A stretch of DNA of 64,000 nt from Monosiga brevicollis MX1. Lineage: Eukaryota; Opisthokonta; Choanoflagellata; Craspedida; Salpingoecidae. The notes under the pieces are model-generated. The model searched no databases and was not told the origin of the DNA. It was given only the letters and a program-made list of their open reading frames with translations. The stretch spans positions 127,113 to 191,112 of the forward strand of contig NW_001865046.1 in the NCBI RefSeq assembly GCF_000002865.3. The letters are read 5' to 3'. Numbering within the stretch: position 1 is the first letter of the stretch; each line of letters starts with the position of its first letter. Positions 11,166-25,889 of this stretch are shown here, piece by piece. The translations under genes were made by a program, and so were the position numbers.

Positions 11166-13388
11166 TTAGACATTGTGACACTTCACGACACGTGCCTCAA
11201 TGTCCAACCAGAAGCGCACACGGTTCTCGGCACCCACGGTGCACGAGCCCGTCACCACGGCGCCGGTTGAGTCGGCAAAGCGCACGGTAATGACCTCGCC
11301 AATGATGCCATCAGCGAGCAGCGAAATGTTGTCCGAGGCCGCTGAAAAGGCTGAGAAGCGATCCGTCGAGGCCGTGATCCACTTGCTCGTCTCACCCAGA
11401 AAGTACCAGCCATTGAGCAAGCGGGGCGTGATCACATGGTACGTAAAGTTGTACTCATCTGTGGGGTGCAGCTGCAAGGGGTGGCCTCCGTTGACGACAA
11501 AAGTCGACGCCGAGTTGTTAAACTCAAAGGCGCGCAGCTCCGCGTTGGCAGGGTAGCCCAACTCTTGTACGGTGACGGCGTAGTCGTTCTGCAGGTTGAC
11601 AGCAAGCACGTACGAAACGGGGCCCGAGATGGAGAGGTCGGAATGCGTCGTGGACACGACACCGTTGGGTCCGTGGTCCTGGAAGGCGTCAAAGACAATG
11701 GCCGAGTCCAAGAGGGTGGCTGGCCGTTCGGGGCGGAGGAGCTTGCCAGACTTGGCACACATGCTCATGATGAGCGACACGCTGACAGCAGCCTGGAGGC
11801 GGTTGCGATGCTCCTGGGCCGTGCCGTTGTCGTAGTGGGTCTCCGGTTGCACGGCAATGGACCAAAAGTTGTCCTTGGATGGCGCCACGCCCAGCGCGTG
11901 TCCAAAGATGGCCGTGCGCGTGGTGTCCCATTGCCCGTTGCCCTAAAACAGCAAAGCGGCATGCAGTTTGATAGTGAAGAAGCCAGCCATTGCACATGCA
12001 CGGGCACCTGGCTACGGTAGAAACAAGGTTCAAGTGGTTCAATGGCAAGGCGGGGCTAACGAACCGGGTGGTAGTCGCCCGAGGCGCGAGCGTTGGTCAC
12101 GGCAGGCACTTCCACGGCTTGCATGATGTGACGTGGGTGGCTCATGCAATACTGGATTGTCATGCCTTGGTCTTGGGCAGCCTTGCCCATCTGCAGGAGC
12201 CACTGACGGGCCAGGGTGGCAGAGGTGCGGAGGGAAGACATGTCGTCGTACTCGTCATCGAGCCAATCTTGCTCGTAGTTGATCATGCCGCTGCGGCGCT
12301 TGTCAAGCATGAGCTGGTCCCAGAAAGCTTGTTCAGTGGGTACGGCGTACTGCGAGCTCTCATCTATGAGAAAGTCGTACTCGCCACCGTTTTGCTTGGC
12401 GTAGGGGGTCTCGGCACTCCAGTAGCGGTTGTGCAGCTGCTGATACCACCCAGTCTTGTTGAAAAAGTATTCCAGCCCGTGGGGGAAGATGGAGGGCATG
12501 GCATCCCAGACCGTCACGCCATTGTGAGGACCTGCTCGAGCGGTGTACATTGCATCGTTAGGCGGAACCCAGGTGCAGTCGGGCGTTGAGGTAACACAGC
12601 AGACCAGGGCACGATCGGGTACACGGCCGTACGCACCCTTGTAGTACCACCACGAGTCAAGGAGAATATAGCGGTATGGAATGCTCTCTTGCTGAGCATA
12701 GTCATAGACATCCAATAGGGTGTCCTCGTAGGTCTTGTTGTTCTCCGTCTGGTAATAGTAGTACGCTCCGTTGTCTATGGGGTTGGCGGCAAGATCACGG
12801 CCGTATCAAGAGTCGACTGCCTGATTCCACAGGCGGACAACAGTCATCATGGACGGGTGGTGCGCGAGCATACCAGTGCTGTAACCCAACATGCTGAGGG
12901 TATAATCGCTGCGGTATTGGTAGCGGTCACGACCGTAGTACGCAAGGAGATCATCACCCCAGGCCATGGTGGCTTGGTTGATGCCGCTGCCGACCTTGAC
13001 AATGGTTTCCAATGCAAATCCCTCGGGAATCTCCTCCACTGTGCCCAGTACACCAAACTCGAGCGCATCGGGGACGGCGTGGGTGGTGTGGACCATAAAG
13101 TTGCTGAATGAGCTGACCACCTACATCAATCAGGACCAGCAAAGAGCGCGCGCATGAGGCCAGGCGGACAATCTGGCACTACAAACCAAGAAGGGGACGG
13201 GTGGCATGGCGAGTTCTTTGGGTGCGTACCACAGAAGTGGAGAGATCTTTGGTAAAGACAACAAAGGGGGCTGACTGAGCAGAGCCAAGACCCATGACGG
13301 AGGGGGCCTTTTCCCAGGTTGAGGCGACGGCTGAATCGCCCATCATGTCACCCTGTATGCGTTGGCAGATTTGGGCATGAGTGCACAA
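11166..13388 (-). CDS. Clan GH-D-like glycosidase (alpha-galactosidase/raffinose-synthase-type barrel), 5' end in gap
   Basis: Exons run from the gap edge leftwards. The most 5' visible exon carries SAPFVVFTKDLS. The next gives NFMVHTTHA, EEIPEGFALETIV and WGDDLLAYYGRDR, ending LGYST. After an intron (about 12786-12878) come DNGAYYYYQTENN, YRYILLDSWWYYKG, VTVWDAMPSIFPHGL, GMINYEQDWLDDEYDD, QYCMSHPRHIMQAVEVPAVT and ARASGDYHP. The last exon (about 11940-11166) continues GQWDTTRTAIFGHALGVAPS and ends in a beta-rich region. The order LDxWW, then an Asp-bearing strand, CMS and RxSxD resembles clan GH-D enzymes. On that basis the nucleophile would be the Asp of NYEQDW and the acid/base the Asp of RASGDY; both are inference. 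The apparent in-frame TGA near 12806 lies inside the intron. The substrate is unknown, and a secretion signal, if any, would lie in or beyond the gap. Confidence 0.6.
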
Positions 13389-13428
13389 GGGTCCGGGCAG
13401 GAGGCAATACCATGCATAGCTGTGCGTT

Positions 13429-13990
13429 NNNNNNNNNNNNNNNNNNNNNNNNNNNNNNNNNNNNNNNNNNNNNNNNNNNNNNNNNNNNNNNNNNNNNNNN
13501 NNNNNNNNNNNNNNNNNNNNNNNNNNNNNNNNNNNNNNNNNNNNNNNNNNNNNNNNNNNNNNNNNNNNNNNNNNNNNNNNNNNNNNNNNNNNNNNNNNNN
13601 NNNNNNNNNNNNNNNNNNNNNNNNNNNNNNNNNNNNNNNNNNNNNNNNNNNNNNNNNNNNNNNNNNNNNNNNNNNNNNNNNNNNNNNNNNNNNNNNNNNN
13701 NNNNNNNNNNNNNNNNNNNNNNNNNNNNNNNNNNNNNNNNNNNNNNNNNNNNNNNNNNNNNNNNNNNNNNNNNNNNNNNNNNNNNNNNNNNNNNNNNNNN
13801 NNNNNNNNNNNNNNNNNNNNNNNNNNNNNNNNNNNNNNNNNNNNNNNNNNNNNNNNNNNNNNNNNNNNNNNNNNNNNNNNNNNNNNNNNNNNNNNNNNNN
13901 NNNNNNNNNNNNNNNNNNNNNNNNNNNNNNNNNNNNNNNNNNNNNNNNNNNNNNNNNNNNNNNNNNNNNNNNNNNNNNNNNNNNNNNNNN
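13429..13990. other. Assembly gap (562 N)
   Basis: A run of N directly beside a 134-base GA repeat. The gap removes the 5' end of the glycosidase-like gene. Failure to assemble the repeat is the likely cause. Confidence 0.99.
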
Positions 13991-14563
<573 letters not shown>

Positions 14564-17500
14564 TTAAAAGCGACCAGATTCACGATAGGCTCGCGGAGAG
14601 CGCGATGCACGGCCTGGATAAGGTGGTGGTTGTTCATCTCGCTTCCAGTTGCTACCCATGCGATGATCATCTTGATCAAAGTCATCCAAGAAGATGGACT
14701 CTGTCGCGTCGGAAAGGGCTTCGACCGGCTGGGCACGTTGCTCCTCAAGCTCGTGAGCCTCAACACCTGCTGCACGCATCCCGCCTCGGCGTGCGCGCGT
14801 CTCAAACTTGCTTTGGCGCTTCAGGGTCAGTTCCTGGGCCAAAGCAATCTCTTTCTCCTCGCGCTCGGCGGCCTTGGCTGATTTGGCTCGCTTCGACCGG
14901 CGTTTGCGATTTTTTTGCAAGACGGGCTTGTAACCATATCGGCGAAAGTAGGTTGACACCTAGTCACCCGACGCGGTTTCAGACATGAGCACAGTCGCGG
15001 CCGCAGACAAGGTCAGAACGCATGCCTTTGATTGCTTCAATGGCAAAGGCATAAGGCGGCATAGGCGAGAGGCAGTGCACGATAGAGAAGCTCGTTGATG
15101 TAATTGCGGGCCGGCTCTGGGCTTACCTGAAGAGCCACGGGGATAAGCAACAGGGCACAGAACGAGCACATGGCCATGGCAAACCACCATGCATCAATTG
15201 CTTCCATACCAGTCTCACACACGGCCTCAGTCATAATGTCGTAGCTATAAGATAAACGCTGTACAGTTCCGCCATCCAGCCCCAACCCATGATGAAATGA
15301 GGTGCACTTTGCAGTGATGTGGTTGTTTGTGATGCTACCAGTCACTTCCCGCACGGGGCCATCAACTTACCGAGCAAGGACCAATCTCCGTCGTAATGAC
15401 GGTGGTCAGAAGGTCGGCGTACGTAGTGACCAAGTCAAGGATATCATCCAAAACCGCAGCCTTGTCAATCAAGGTGTCGGCCAGCTCGTCAAAGTCGGCA
15501 TCAAACGTAGCGACACCCTGAAAAGCAAAAGACACGCAGGACAAACAAAGTGATGAAAAGAAGCCCGAGTATGACACTATAAAAAAGCTCATGTCGAGAC
15601 CCTGGAAGGACTGACATCGAGAAAGGCTTCAATATCATTCGGCAAGTTGGAGAGCGTAGTCTGCAAGGTTGTTGCGTTGGCCACCTGCAGGCGTGGATGT
15701 GCGCATGTAAGCTGTGCCAGACACAAACGGCCGCACGCACACGAAAACACCAAGCCCACATTTGCAGTTGCCTAGATGCAAAACAAAAAGCCCCTCCCGA
15801 ACACCCCATGATCCGAATAGGCAACGTTGCGCAAATTGAAAACAAATTCATGCGCCCCGCAAGAAACAACTGCTTACAATGACTTGCTGAGTACTGGTTG
15901 CGGCGTTAGCCAGATCATCCAAGGCCCCAGCATCCGCAATCAAAGCCTGGCGTTGAGCAGCTAGTGAGCGTCTAGCATCAAGAACGTACGCTCAATCCAT
16001 ACGATCGGTGATACTCACGAGCAACTGAGTTTCCACAGAAGCAACATTGGGATCATTTCCATAATTTGCAAGCCAAGCTTGAACCTTGACGAGCGCCGAG
16101 TTCAGGCCGCCCGTGACTGGCGTCAAGACGGGCAAGTTGAGCGGCTGTCACCAACACCGAAAGAAAAACAGACGCGAGCACACCAAAACAACGTGAGAAA
16201 CAATCAGCAAAACTAACAACAAACTACGTCGCCCCCCGCCCCCCTGATTGTGGCGTGAACGATTGTCTTGGCAAGGTAACTTTGCAAGTCGACGCCAGAC
16301 GGGATGCTGGTTTCGAAACATACCACACCAAAGCCGGTCAAATTTCTTTCTTGCAAATCCAGGCCAAGGATATCCCGCAACTCATTGAGCGTATCATTGG
16401 TCACAATGTCCACATCGTCCAGCCGGATGGCTCCAAGTTGTGCTTCAAAGTCGACTTTAGTATCCTGATTTCCAAAAACAAGGCATGCGCCAACGGTGTC
16501 AAGGGGGTGAGCCAGTGAATGGTAAAGGATTCTCACTTTCAGCAAACCGAACAAAGCCGCGATGAACAAACTGTACCAGGGCTGTGAGCTCTGTAATGTT
16601 GGGTACGGTGGAACCATCGCTCTCATCCAACAGCAACGCAGTCCAGATCGCCGTATTGTTGCGGCATGAATTTAAGACACCTGCAACGGTCAGCTCAAGC
16701 TGACCGTTGCCCAAAAGCTACACAGTACCATGCAGGCCCAAGGGTGATCATGTGAGGTGAAGCAATGTGATTCGTAACACCCCTCCTCACAAAGCGATGA
16801 CAAACCGCTTCAGCCAAAGGATACTTGAGGTCCCAATTGGCAGGATTGTCGACCACCTGCAGCACGGAGAAGGAGAACGTTAGCAACGGGCAACAGCAAT
16901 GACGCACATGGAGGCTTGGCCCACCTGTGCAATAATTGAATCATCGTTAACACTTTCGCAGGTTTTGCCGGTCAACATGGCCACCAAGATCAGGACTGCC
17001 AAAACAAGATTGAGCAGCGTCACGAATATGGCTGCTAAGCCAATGCTGGCAAGAAGGAGCTGGCCAGCGGAATTTGTGCTACCAATTCGAAAATGAAAAC
17101 ACAGCGTAAGAGAGAAGGGCGTGAGGGCAGGGTGGCCGTATTCATGCACAACCAGCTCATTATGAGCACAATTTGCCGTGCTCATTCGTGCATAGTTAAG
17201 TACACACCAACAAGACCGTTCGGCCGGGTGGTCAATGTCGCGTACTGTCCACATGCCACAGAGCGAGCCCAGCAGCGCGAGGCATGCACACAAGATGAAC
17301 ATGCTAGCTACACCAACGGAGAAATAAAAACGATAGGTCTACATGTACACACAAAATGAGCCATAGGCACGGCGTTCAGCTTGAGCGTGGCGCGCATCGA
17401 GAATGACATGCGATGCAAGACTATTTCGCGCGTCGTACCGTGGCCATGCCCAGAGTTGTCTGTTCGTCCTCTGGGTCTAAAGTGTCTCGCACCATATCCT

Positions 17501-20500
17501 TTGTGCCATTAACATCCAGTTCCTATAATGTGAACAATGAATCAGCCAGCATAACGGCGGGCGCCGACGTCGCCGTATCCACAGCGCGGCTGTTTTACGC
17601 ATCAGCGGCACAACGCACGTTATAGATTGCATCGTCTGATTGGCGAATCAAGTCATCAATCTGTTCGGTCAAGTCGGCCTGGATGGTGTCCAACTACAGG
17701 AGACAGCGAAAAAACGGCCGTGAATGCGACCCTTGGAAGTAATGTTCCGTCGAGGAATGCAGAGCACCGACAAAGCTCTCAACGATCGCAATCAGTGGCG
17801 TACCTCACGCTCGATACTATCAATGGCGTCGACTGTACGATTATCAGCAATTTCTGGAATTTCTGCAAAGCGCGCCTCGCCTTCATTGGCTGCAGTAGCC
17901 AGGTCTTGCGCAGCTGCATCGCCCAAATCCGTCACCAACGCATCGACATTGGGAAGACTGCTCACGTCCAGTAATGATACGGCTGCTGCGTAGCCTGTCA
18001 AAATATCGGCACACGCACTCTCAAGGTCCGTTCGCTGAGCACCGGCAAACAGTGCCTAGAGGTATATAGGGTCAACAGCGGGCGTGAGTCGCAGGTTGAC
18101 GCGACACCGTCTAGATGTATACTTTCTTGCGAGGTTATTGTCGCTCTCTGAAACGCGAGCATCTGCCTCACCGCCGCGTTCTCGCAATCTGTTTGCGTCG
18201 AGTCAGAGTTCGAATCGAGGCTTGTAATATCCGCAGAGTAATTGGCTAGCTGCCAAGAAAGCGTCTGCGTGCCTGTTTGAACGGCGACCGCACTGCAACG
18301 ATGCACGGAAACGAAGTCAGCATGACGGAAAAGGTTCGCACAACAGGCAGTGGACGCAATGTGGGTGCGGGTAGGCTCGAAAGAGACACGAACAGCTGAT
18401 AAGCTTCAAGGATGGCTTCCGCCAGGGTGCGAAGCGTGTCGAGGATGTTATCCTTGCCGCTGCGGGTCAAATCTTGCAACACAAGCGAGGCGTCGGCGTT
18501 GAGGTTGTCTAAAATCTTGATCAACGCCTCTTTCGCGACTAAACATCAGCAATCACAGCCTGTGAGGTTCAGGGAGCGTTTCATGGCGACCAAAGCTCTT
18601 GGGCTGCGCAGGAATGCAAGCCAGCCTGACCTGGAAACACTGTCGAGGGAATGCTGGCCATTTGTTCAATGGTCTCGTCAGAGTACAGTACCAAGTTGTC
18701 CATGGATTCCAAAGTGGCATCGCGCACCGTAGTCACGCCCTAATCAACGGGAAACAGAACGCCAAGGGTCGCTGAGATTCGCAAACAGATTCACGGAAGA
18801 AAAAAAAAAAAAAGGAAAAGAAAAAAGAAAAAAAAGGCCAAGGCGAGCCAGGTTTGCGATGGCCACTCATGATACAAACACCTACATTTGTCATTTGAGT
18901 GTCACTAAAGATAATCAAGCTGGCAAATGCAACCATCACCAAACAGATGCACACGAGAAATGTGTTCCAAATCTGCAAACATCATTGCGTGGATATCCAT
19001 TGAGCTTGAAAGACTGACACGTACATGCACACCGCCCCCTCACACTTGAGAAGAGGCATGGGCAGGCCATGTCCTACCAAGCAAGAAGTCCGCGAAACAT
19101 AAACGATATCTTCTTCGTAGGCTTCAGCATCCAAGAGTTGGTCCGCAGTGGGTAGGGGAAAACCGACACCACAGCGATTCTTGCAGCAGAGACAAGCGCA
19201 ACAACGGCAGCAGCGGCAGCAACGGCAGCAGCAAACCACCAACATATAGACGGGAAGGACCAAAAAGAGGAGTAGACTGCAACGTGGTTGATGGTCAGTC
19301 AAGGCAATTTCAGTTGGAAAAAGGGGGGAGGGGGAACACAATGAAAGAAACCGTCTGACGTACCTAACAGCTACCATGACGATATAGCCCATGCCCCAGT
19401 CGATGGCATCGTCTTGTGCACGGGACATGTCAAACTCGCCCGTTTCGCGTTGAACTTGAATCTGGTAATTGATCGACGCAAACGGCAGGGCTTCAGGCTG
19501 CAGGGTGTCACGCCACATGGCAGCACCAAGCGCCAGTCGCTGCTCGAAGCCAAAAAGCAAGGTTATGTCATTGAGACTGGAGCAAGATGACTCAATATGG
19601 ACATGGAGAGCTTCCAGGACAAATGAATCCAGACGTGAGTATCCTAGAATCAACCTGCCTTGAAACCTTGCTCCGCAAGGGAAATGGAAGTCTCGTTGAG
19701 GTCTGTCGTATCCGGGGGTTCGGGGATCTGAATATGGGTCGAAGGGTCATCGGGGGCCCGAAAAATGTCGAAGACCTGAACTGTTAAAATCAAGTCCAAG
19801 CAAGTTTCTGTTGGCCCAATCGACAATACTGCTGATGAGAAAAGTACAAGAACAAGCTCGATGCCTTCTCCGCCTTGAGACTTGACATCATCAACGAGGA
19901 ATGCGAAAAAAATGTACCAAGTGTGAAGGTGGGACATGGAATATATGTGGGTCCGGCGGTGGGAAAGCGGGTGGCATCTGCTGCATTGGCGTCAGCTCCG
20001 CTGGTACACGTCTGCAAGACGACGAGACGTTAGGGAAAGCAAGCTGCTCAGGCTGGTGCTGTGCTCTAGCATTGATTGCAGAGGGGACAGAGGCAGCCAG
20101 CAAACTTACCGGTCCACCCGTGGTGATGCACACCGAGTCATTTTGAAAGGTAAAACAACCAATCTCGCCTGTCGCAACGCCACCGGAAGTCCCATCGGTG
20201 GAGCAGAGGCAAGGATCCGGGTTGGTGCAAGTAGCTGTGACGACAGGAAAGACCAACAATGAGTCGGGCGGCCGACGGGGCTGTGAATCTGTGGCCGAAA
20301 ACAGCGCATATGCGCAAAAACAAAAAACAAAAACAAAAAACAAAAAACAACAAAAAAAAAAAAAAAAAACCAGAAACGAAAAGACTGACTGTTTTCAAAC
20401 TGGGCCTGTAGTTCAGAGAACAGGATGGTGCGGTTGCGCGCTGTCAAGGGCGATGCCATTTCATCAACAACGCCATAGGTGATATTGACGAGGTACTGGC

Positions 20501-21892
20501 CCAAGTTGGCCTATGCACGACAAAGGCACGGCATGATACGCAGCGAATCAATAAAGGGCGTGCAAGGTGGTACGTTGATACCCGCTGTGGGAAAGAGCGG
20601 GTGACATGGGTCCCTTTGTCCAATTGTGGCAAGATCTTACAGAGTAGACCTCAACGCGGCGGCTGATGCGTATGGCGGTGTCGTTCACACTGTGAAGTTG
20701 GGCGAGGCCCGATCGCAGAGAGAGTTCCATCGATAGGAGCTGATACTTGCGGAGGCCAATGACGGTGATGATTAAATTGTCTTGGGCAGTCATGTCCTGG
20801 CACAGGGGTTGCGACGTCGGCGTGGCTGCAGCCACCTGGTAGACGTGACGTCTGAAGTAAGATATGCAGTGGCTCATGTCACTGGAAAGGACGGATCAAG
20901 TGGGAAAGACTACAAGTGCACACGGGATGCACCCAGTTGTACAGACCTCATATTCCGAGTAAGACGAGCATGGACGGAGGCGCTGGCATTCGCGAGCCAC
21001 GGTGGCCGTCATGTTGACCACCTGCACTTGACCAGAGGTACATGTTCCGTTTGGCAGAATAGCACCAACGGCGAGAAGGGCACCAGATCCATCCACTACG
21101 GCCATGCCACGGCCTGACCGTATGCCAGGAGTTGCATGAAAGATGACCAGGAGAAATAACAAGGTGAAAGGGGAGGGGGTGGCAAGGACGGGGGAAGACG
21201 GGGTAAGAGGCAAGAAGAAGAAGAAGAAGAAGGACGTGCAGCTCTTTCGAGTGAATACACACCCTGCAAGCGGGAGGTGCCCTGGAGGGGAAGAAAGGCA
21301 TCGGTCAAGGTGGTGGCAAGCGTGGTGGCGCTGAGGTCGAGTGCAGCTTGCCGTTCCGAGAGTGCACCAAATTGACACGTGCTGGCATCGCCTGTGGCAC
21401 AGCCTATGATAGCCATAAAGCGTGTGAGGACAGCGCAACATTCCCTGGCAACCGATAGGAGAGCTATGGCGTGAGGCAAACAGGCCGGCCGATTTTACCC
21501 GTGTTGATATCTGCTTGGCTTGGGTTGAAGAGCGTGGCACCCAAATCGGTGCAGAGAACAGGAAAGGGAGTGATTAAGAAGGCGGAGGCTGTCGCCGGCA
21601 TGCCTGCCCAGGCGACCTAAGAGAGCGCGACCAAGAGAAATGGTCAGCTGCTGCCAGCTGCTGCTGGAATGTTACACCAGTCATAGATGTTTGAAGCACC
21701 GACCAGGATGAAGCGTACCGTCACGTTTGTTGGGGCTTCATCGATCTGTGTCAAGTTGAGCTGGCCCAGCGGTGATGAGTCTGAACAGAGAACAAGATCT
21801 GAGCTGGCCGTCCAGGTTGCTGCCTGCACGAAACCTCTGCAAAAGAGCAGGGCCAGGAGCACCCGAAAGAGGTGCGAGCCGCCGCAGAGCAT
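14564..21892 (-). CDS. Prominin-like pentaspan membrane glycoprotein
   Basis: Large multi-exon gene. The ATG at 21892 opens a signal peptide (FRVLLALLFCRGFVQA). The extracellular stretch is cut by many introns and includes ADINT (near 21510), GDASTCQFGALSERQAALDL (21400), AVGAILPNGTCTSGQVQVVN (21060), ANLGQYLVNITYGVVDEM (20480) and CSTDGTSGG (20200). A membrane segment near 19240 (VLPVYMLVVCC) runs into a cytosolic Cys-rich run CCCRCCRCCRCCACLCC, the hallmark of the second prominin membrane segment. Next is a segment at 18960 (LVCICLVMVAFASLIIF) and a long helical loop with Leu/Asp-rich repeats (NADASLVLQDLTRSGKDN; VSSLPNVDALVTDLGDAA). Further segments lie at 17050 (LLNLVLAVLILVAML) and 15190 (AMAMCSFCALLLIPVAL). 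The basic tail (VSTYFRRYGYK, QKNRKRRSKRAK) ends at 14564. Prominins mark plasma-membrane protrusions. Tweety channels also have five spans but lack this size and Cys run. Confidence 0.75.
18800..18836. repeat. A-rich run in a prominin-like gene intron
   Basis: A-rich on the + strand, so T-rich in the gene sense, just upstream of an exon coding a membrane segment. A similar run is at 20341-20369. Confidence 0.85.
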
Positions 21893-22386
21893 TGGGGCTG
21901 GTAGAAGCGCGGGGGCCAGCCTGCTATCAGACGCGAGTGCGCGCCTGCGTTACCCCCGCAGAATTCGCATCGACGAGCAGGCCAAAAATCGGGACCAGAC
22001 GCAGACAGCTGGACGGACGGGACACCCTCAAGCCAGACTCTGAAGCGGGGCGCGCCATGAAACACGCAAGCACGCTCTACCATGAAAAATCACAGAACTG
22101 ACAGCCACCAAGGAGCAACAGCATGCCACATCCAGGCCCAATTCGACACAACACCCTGCTCGCTACTTCCGAGGCACAGGCATCCATCAGCTCCCAGGAC
22201 TTCAAAGGCACGCAGGGTCAAACAGATCCCCGCGCCCCCCAGCTCAAAAGGGAAAAAACACTGCCCAAAAGGCAGAAAGGGGTGGGTGGCGTCAAGGACC
22301 AATTTTATCTGACAACAGATCCTTACATCAAAAGAAGAAGAACAAGAAGTAAAATACTACATGTAAATGAAAAAAAGGCGAGAGAT

Positions 22387-22427
<41 letters not shown>

Positions 22428-22486
22428 GAGAGAGAGATTTTGAGAGAGAGAGAGAGAGAGAGAGATTTTGAGAGAGAGAGAGAGAT

Positions 22487-22524
<38 letters not shown>

Positions 22525-22597
22525 TGTGTGCGTGTGTGTGTGTGTGTGTGGTAACAGTTTACGAACGAGCTGGCGCCCGACGAGCCACCTGCTCACA
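21893..22597. promoter_or_regulatory. Divergent 5' region between the prominin-like gene and Tip60
   Basis: About 700 bases with no supported gene. The right third is a compound simple repeat, (GA)n broken by ATTTT (22389-22522) then (TG)n (22524-22551), ending 47 bases before the Tip60 ATG. Promoter function is inferred from position. Confidence 0.5.
22389..22551. repeat. Compound (GA)n-ATTTT-(GA)n-(TG)n repeat
   Basis: GA blocks separated four times by ATTTT, then a block of CG/TG repeats. The interrupted GA pattern resembles that at 14195-14255. Confidence 0.95.
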
Positions 22598-25340
<2,743 letters not shown>

Positions 25341-25889
25341 GGTCGCTGTCCAGCCGCCGACATTCTACTTACCCCTCGCGGCCGCAAAGCTGTGCTCTAT
25401 GCAGCAGCGTGTGCCATGGAGAAAAAGCAAAGCTGGAGAATTCAGGCCAACAGCTCACCTGCTGCCCCTGTCATAGCAAACTCTTCATAGACGTCAAAAA
25501 TTGACTGTGCGTCAATTGTCACTTCCGCACAAGATGTCTTTTCCAGCACAAGCACACACAGAGACACACGCTCTCAGAAACCAATTCAATGATCCATGTG
25601 CAAAGATTTGCCACACGCCGCCGAATCAAGATTTTCTCGTTTCTTTATCTTTCTCTCTCTCTCTCTCTGTCTCTGCATGATGTAGCCATTGTTTGTGTCC
25701 CTCTTGTACAGTGTACCGGCCTTGTATTTGTGTTTGAGTTCTTAACATGTAAGCGACCCGTTTCGGATCGGATCACCAATTTCTATCGTCAATTGTGACC
25801 TTGCTTGTTGGTACCATGGGCACAGCCTGACATCGATGGGCATCAAAGCTGCCAAAACCCAATGCGCTTCCAATCTCTGGTGCGCTTTG
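25341..25889. other. Convergent intergenic region, no gene seen
   Basis: 3' flanks of Tip60 (+) and the GT61 gene (-). It has a short CT tract (25648-25668) and no supported reading frame. Confidence 0.6.

Noticed and set aside
12786-12880. In-frame TGA in the glycosidase-like gene, suggesting a selenocysteine or a broken gene
   Set aside because: The stop falls inside a short intron (GTATGC donor, CATAG acceptor). Removing it joins LGYST to DNGAYYYY in frame.
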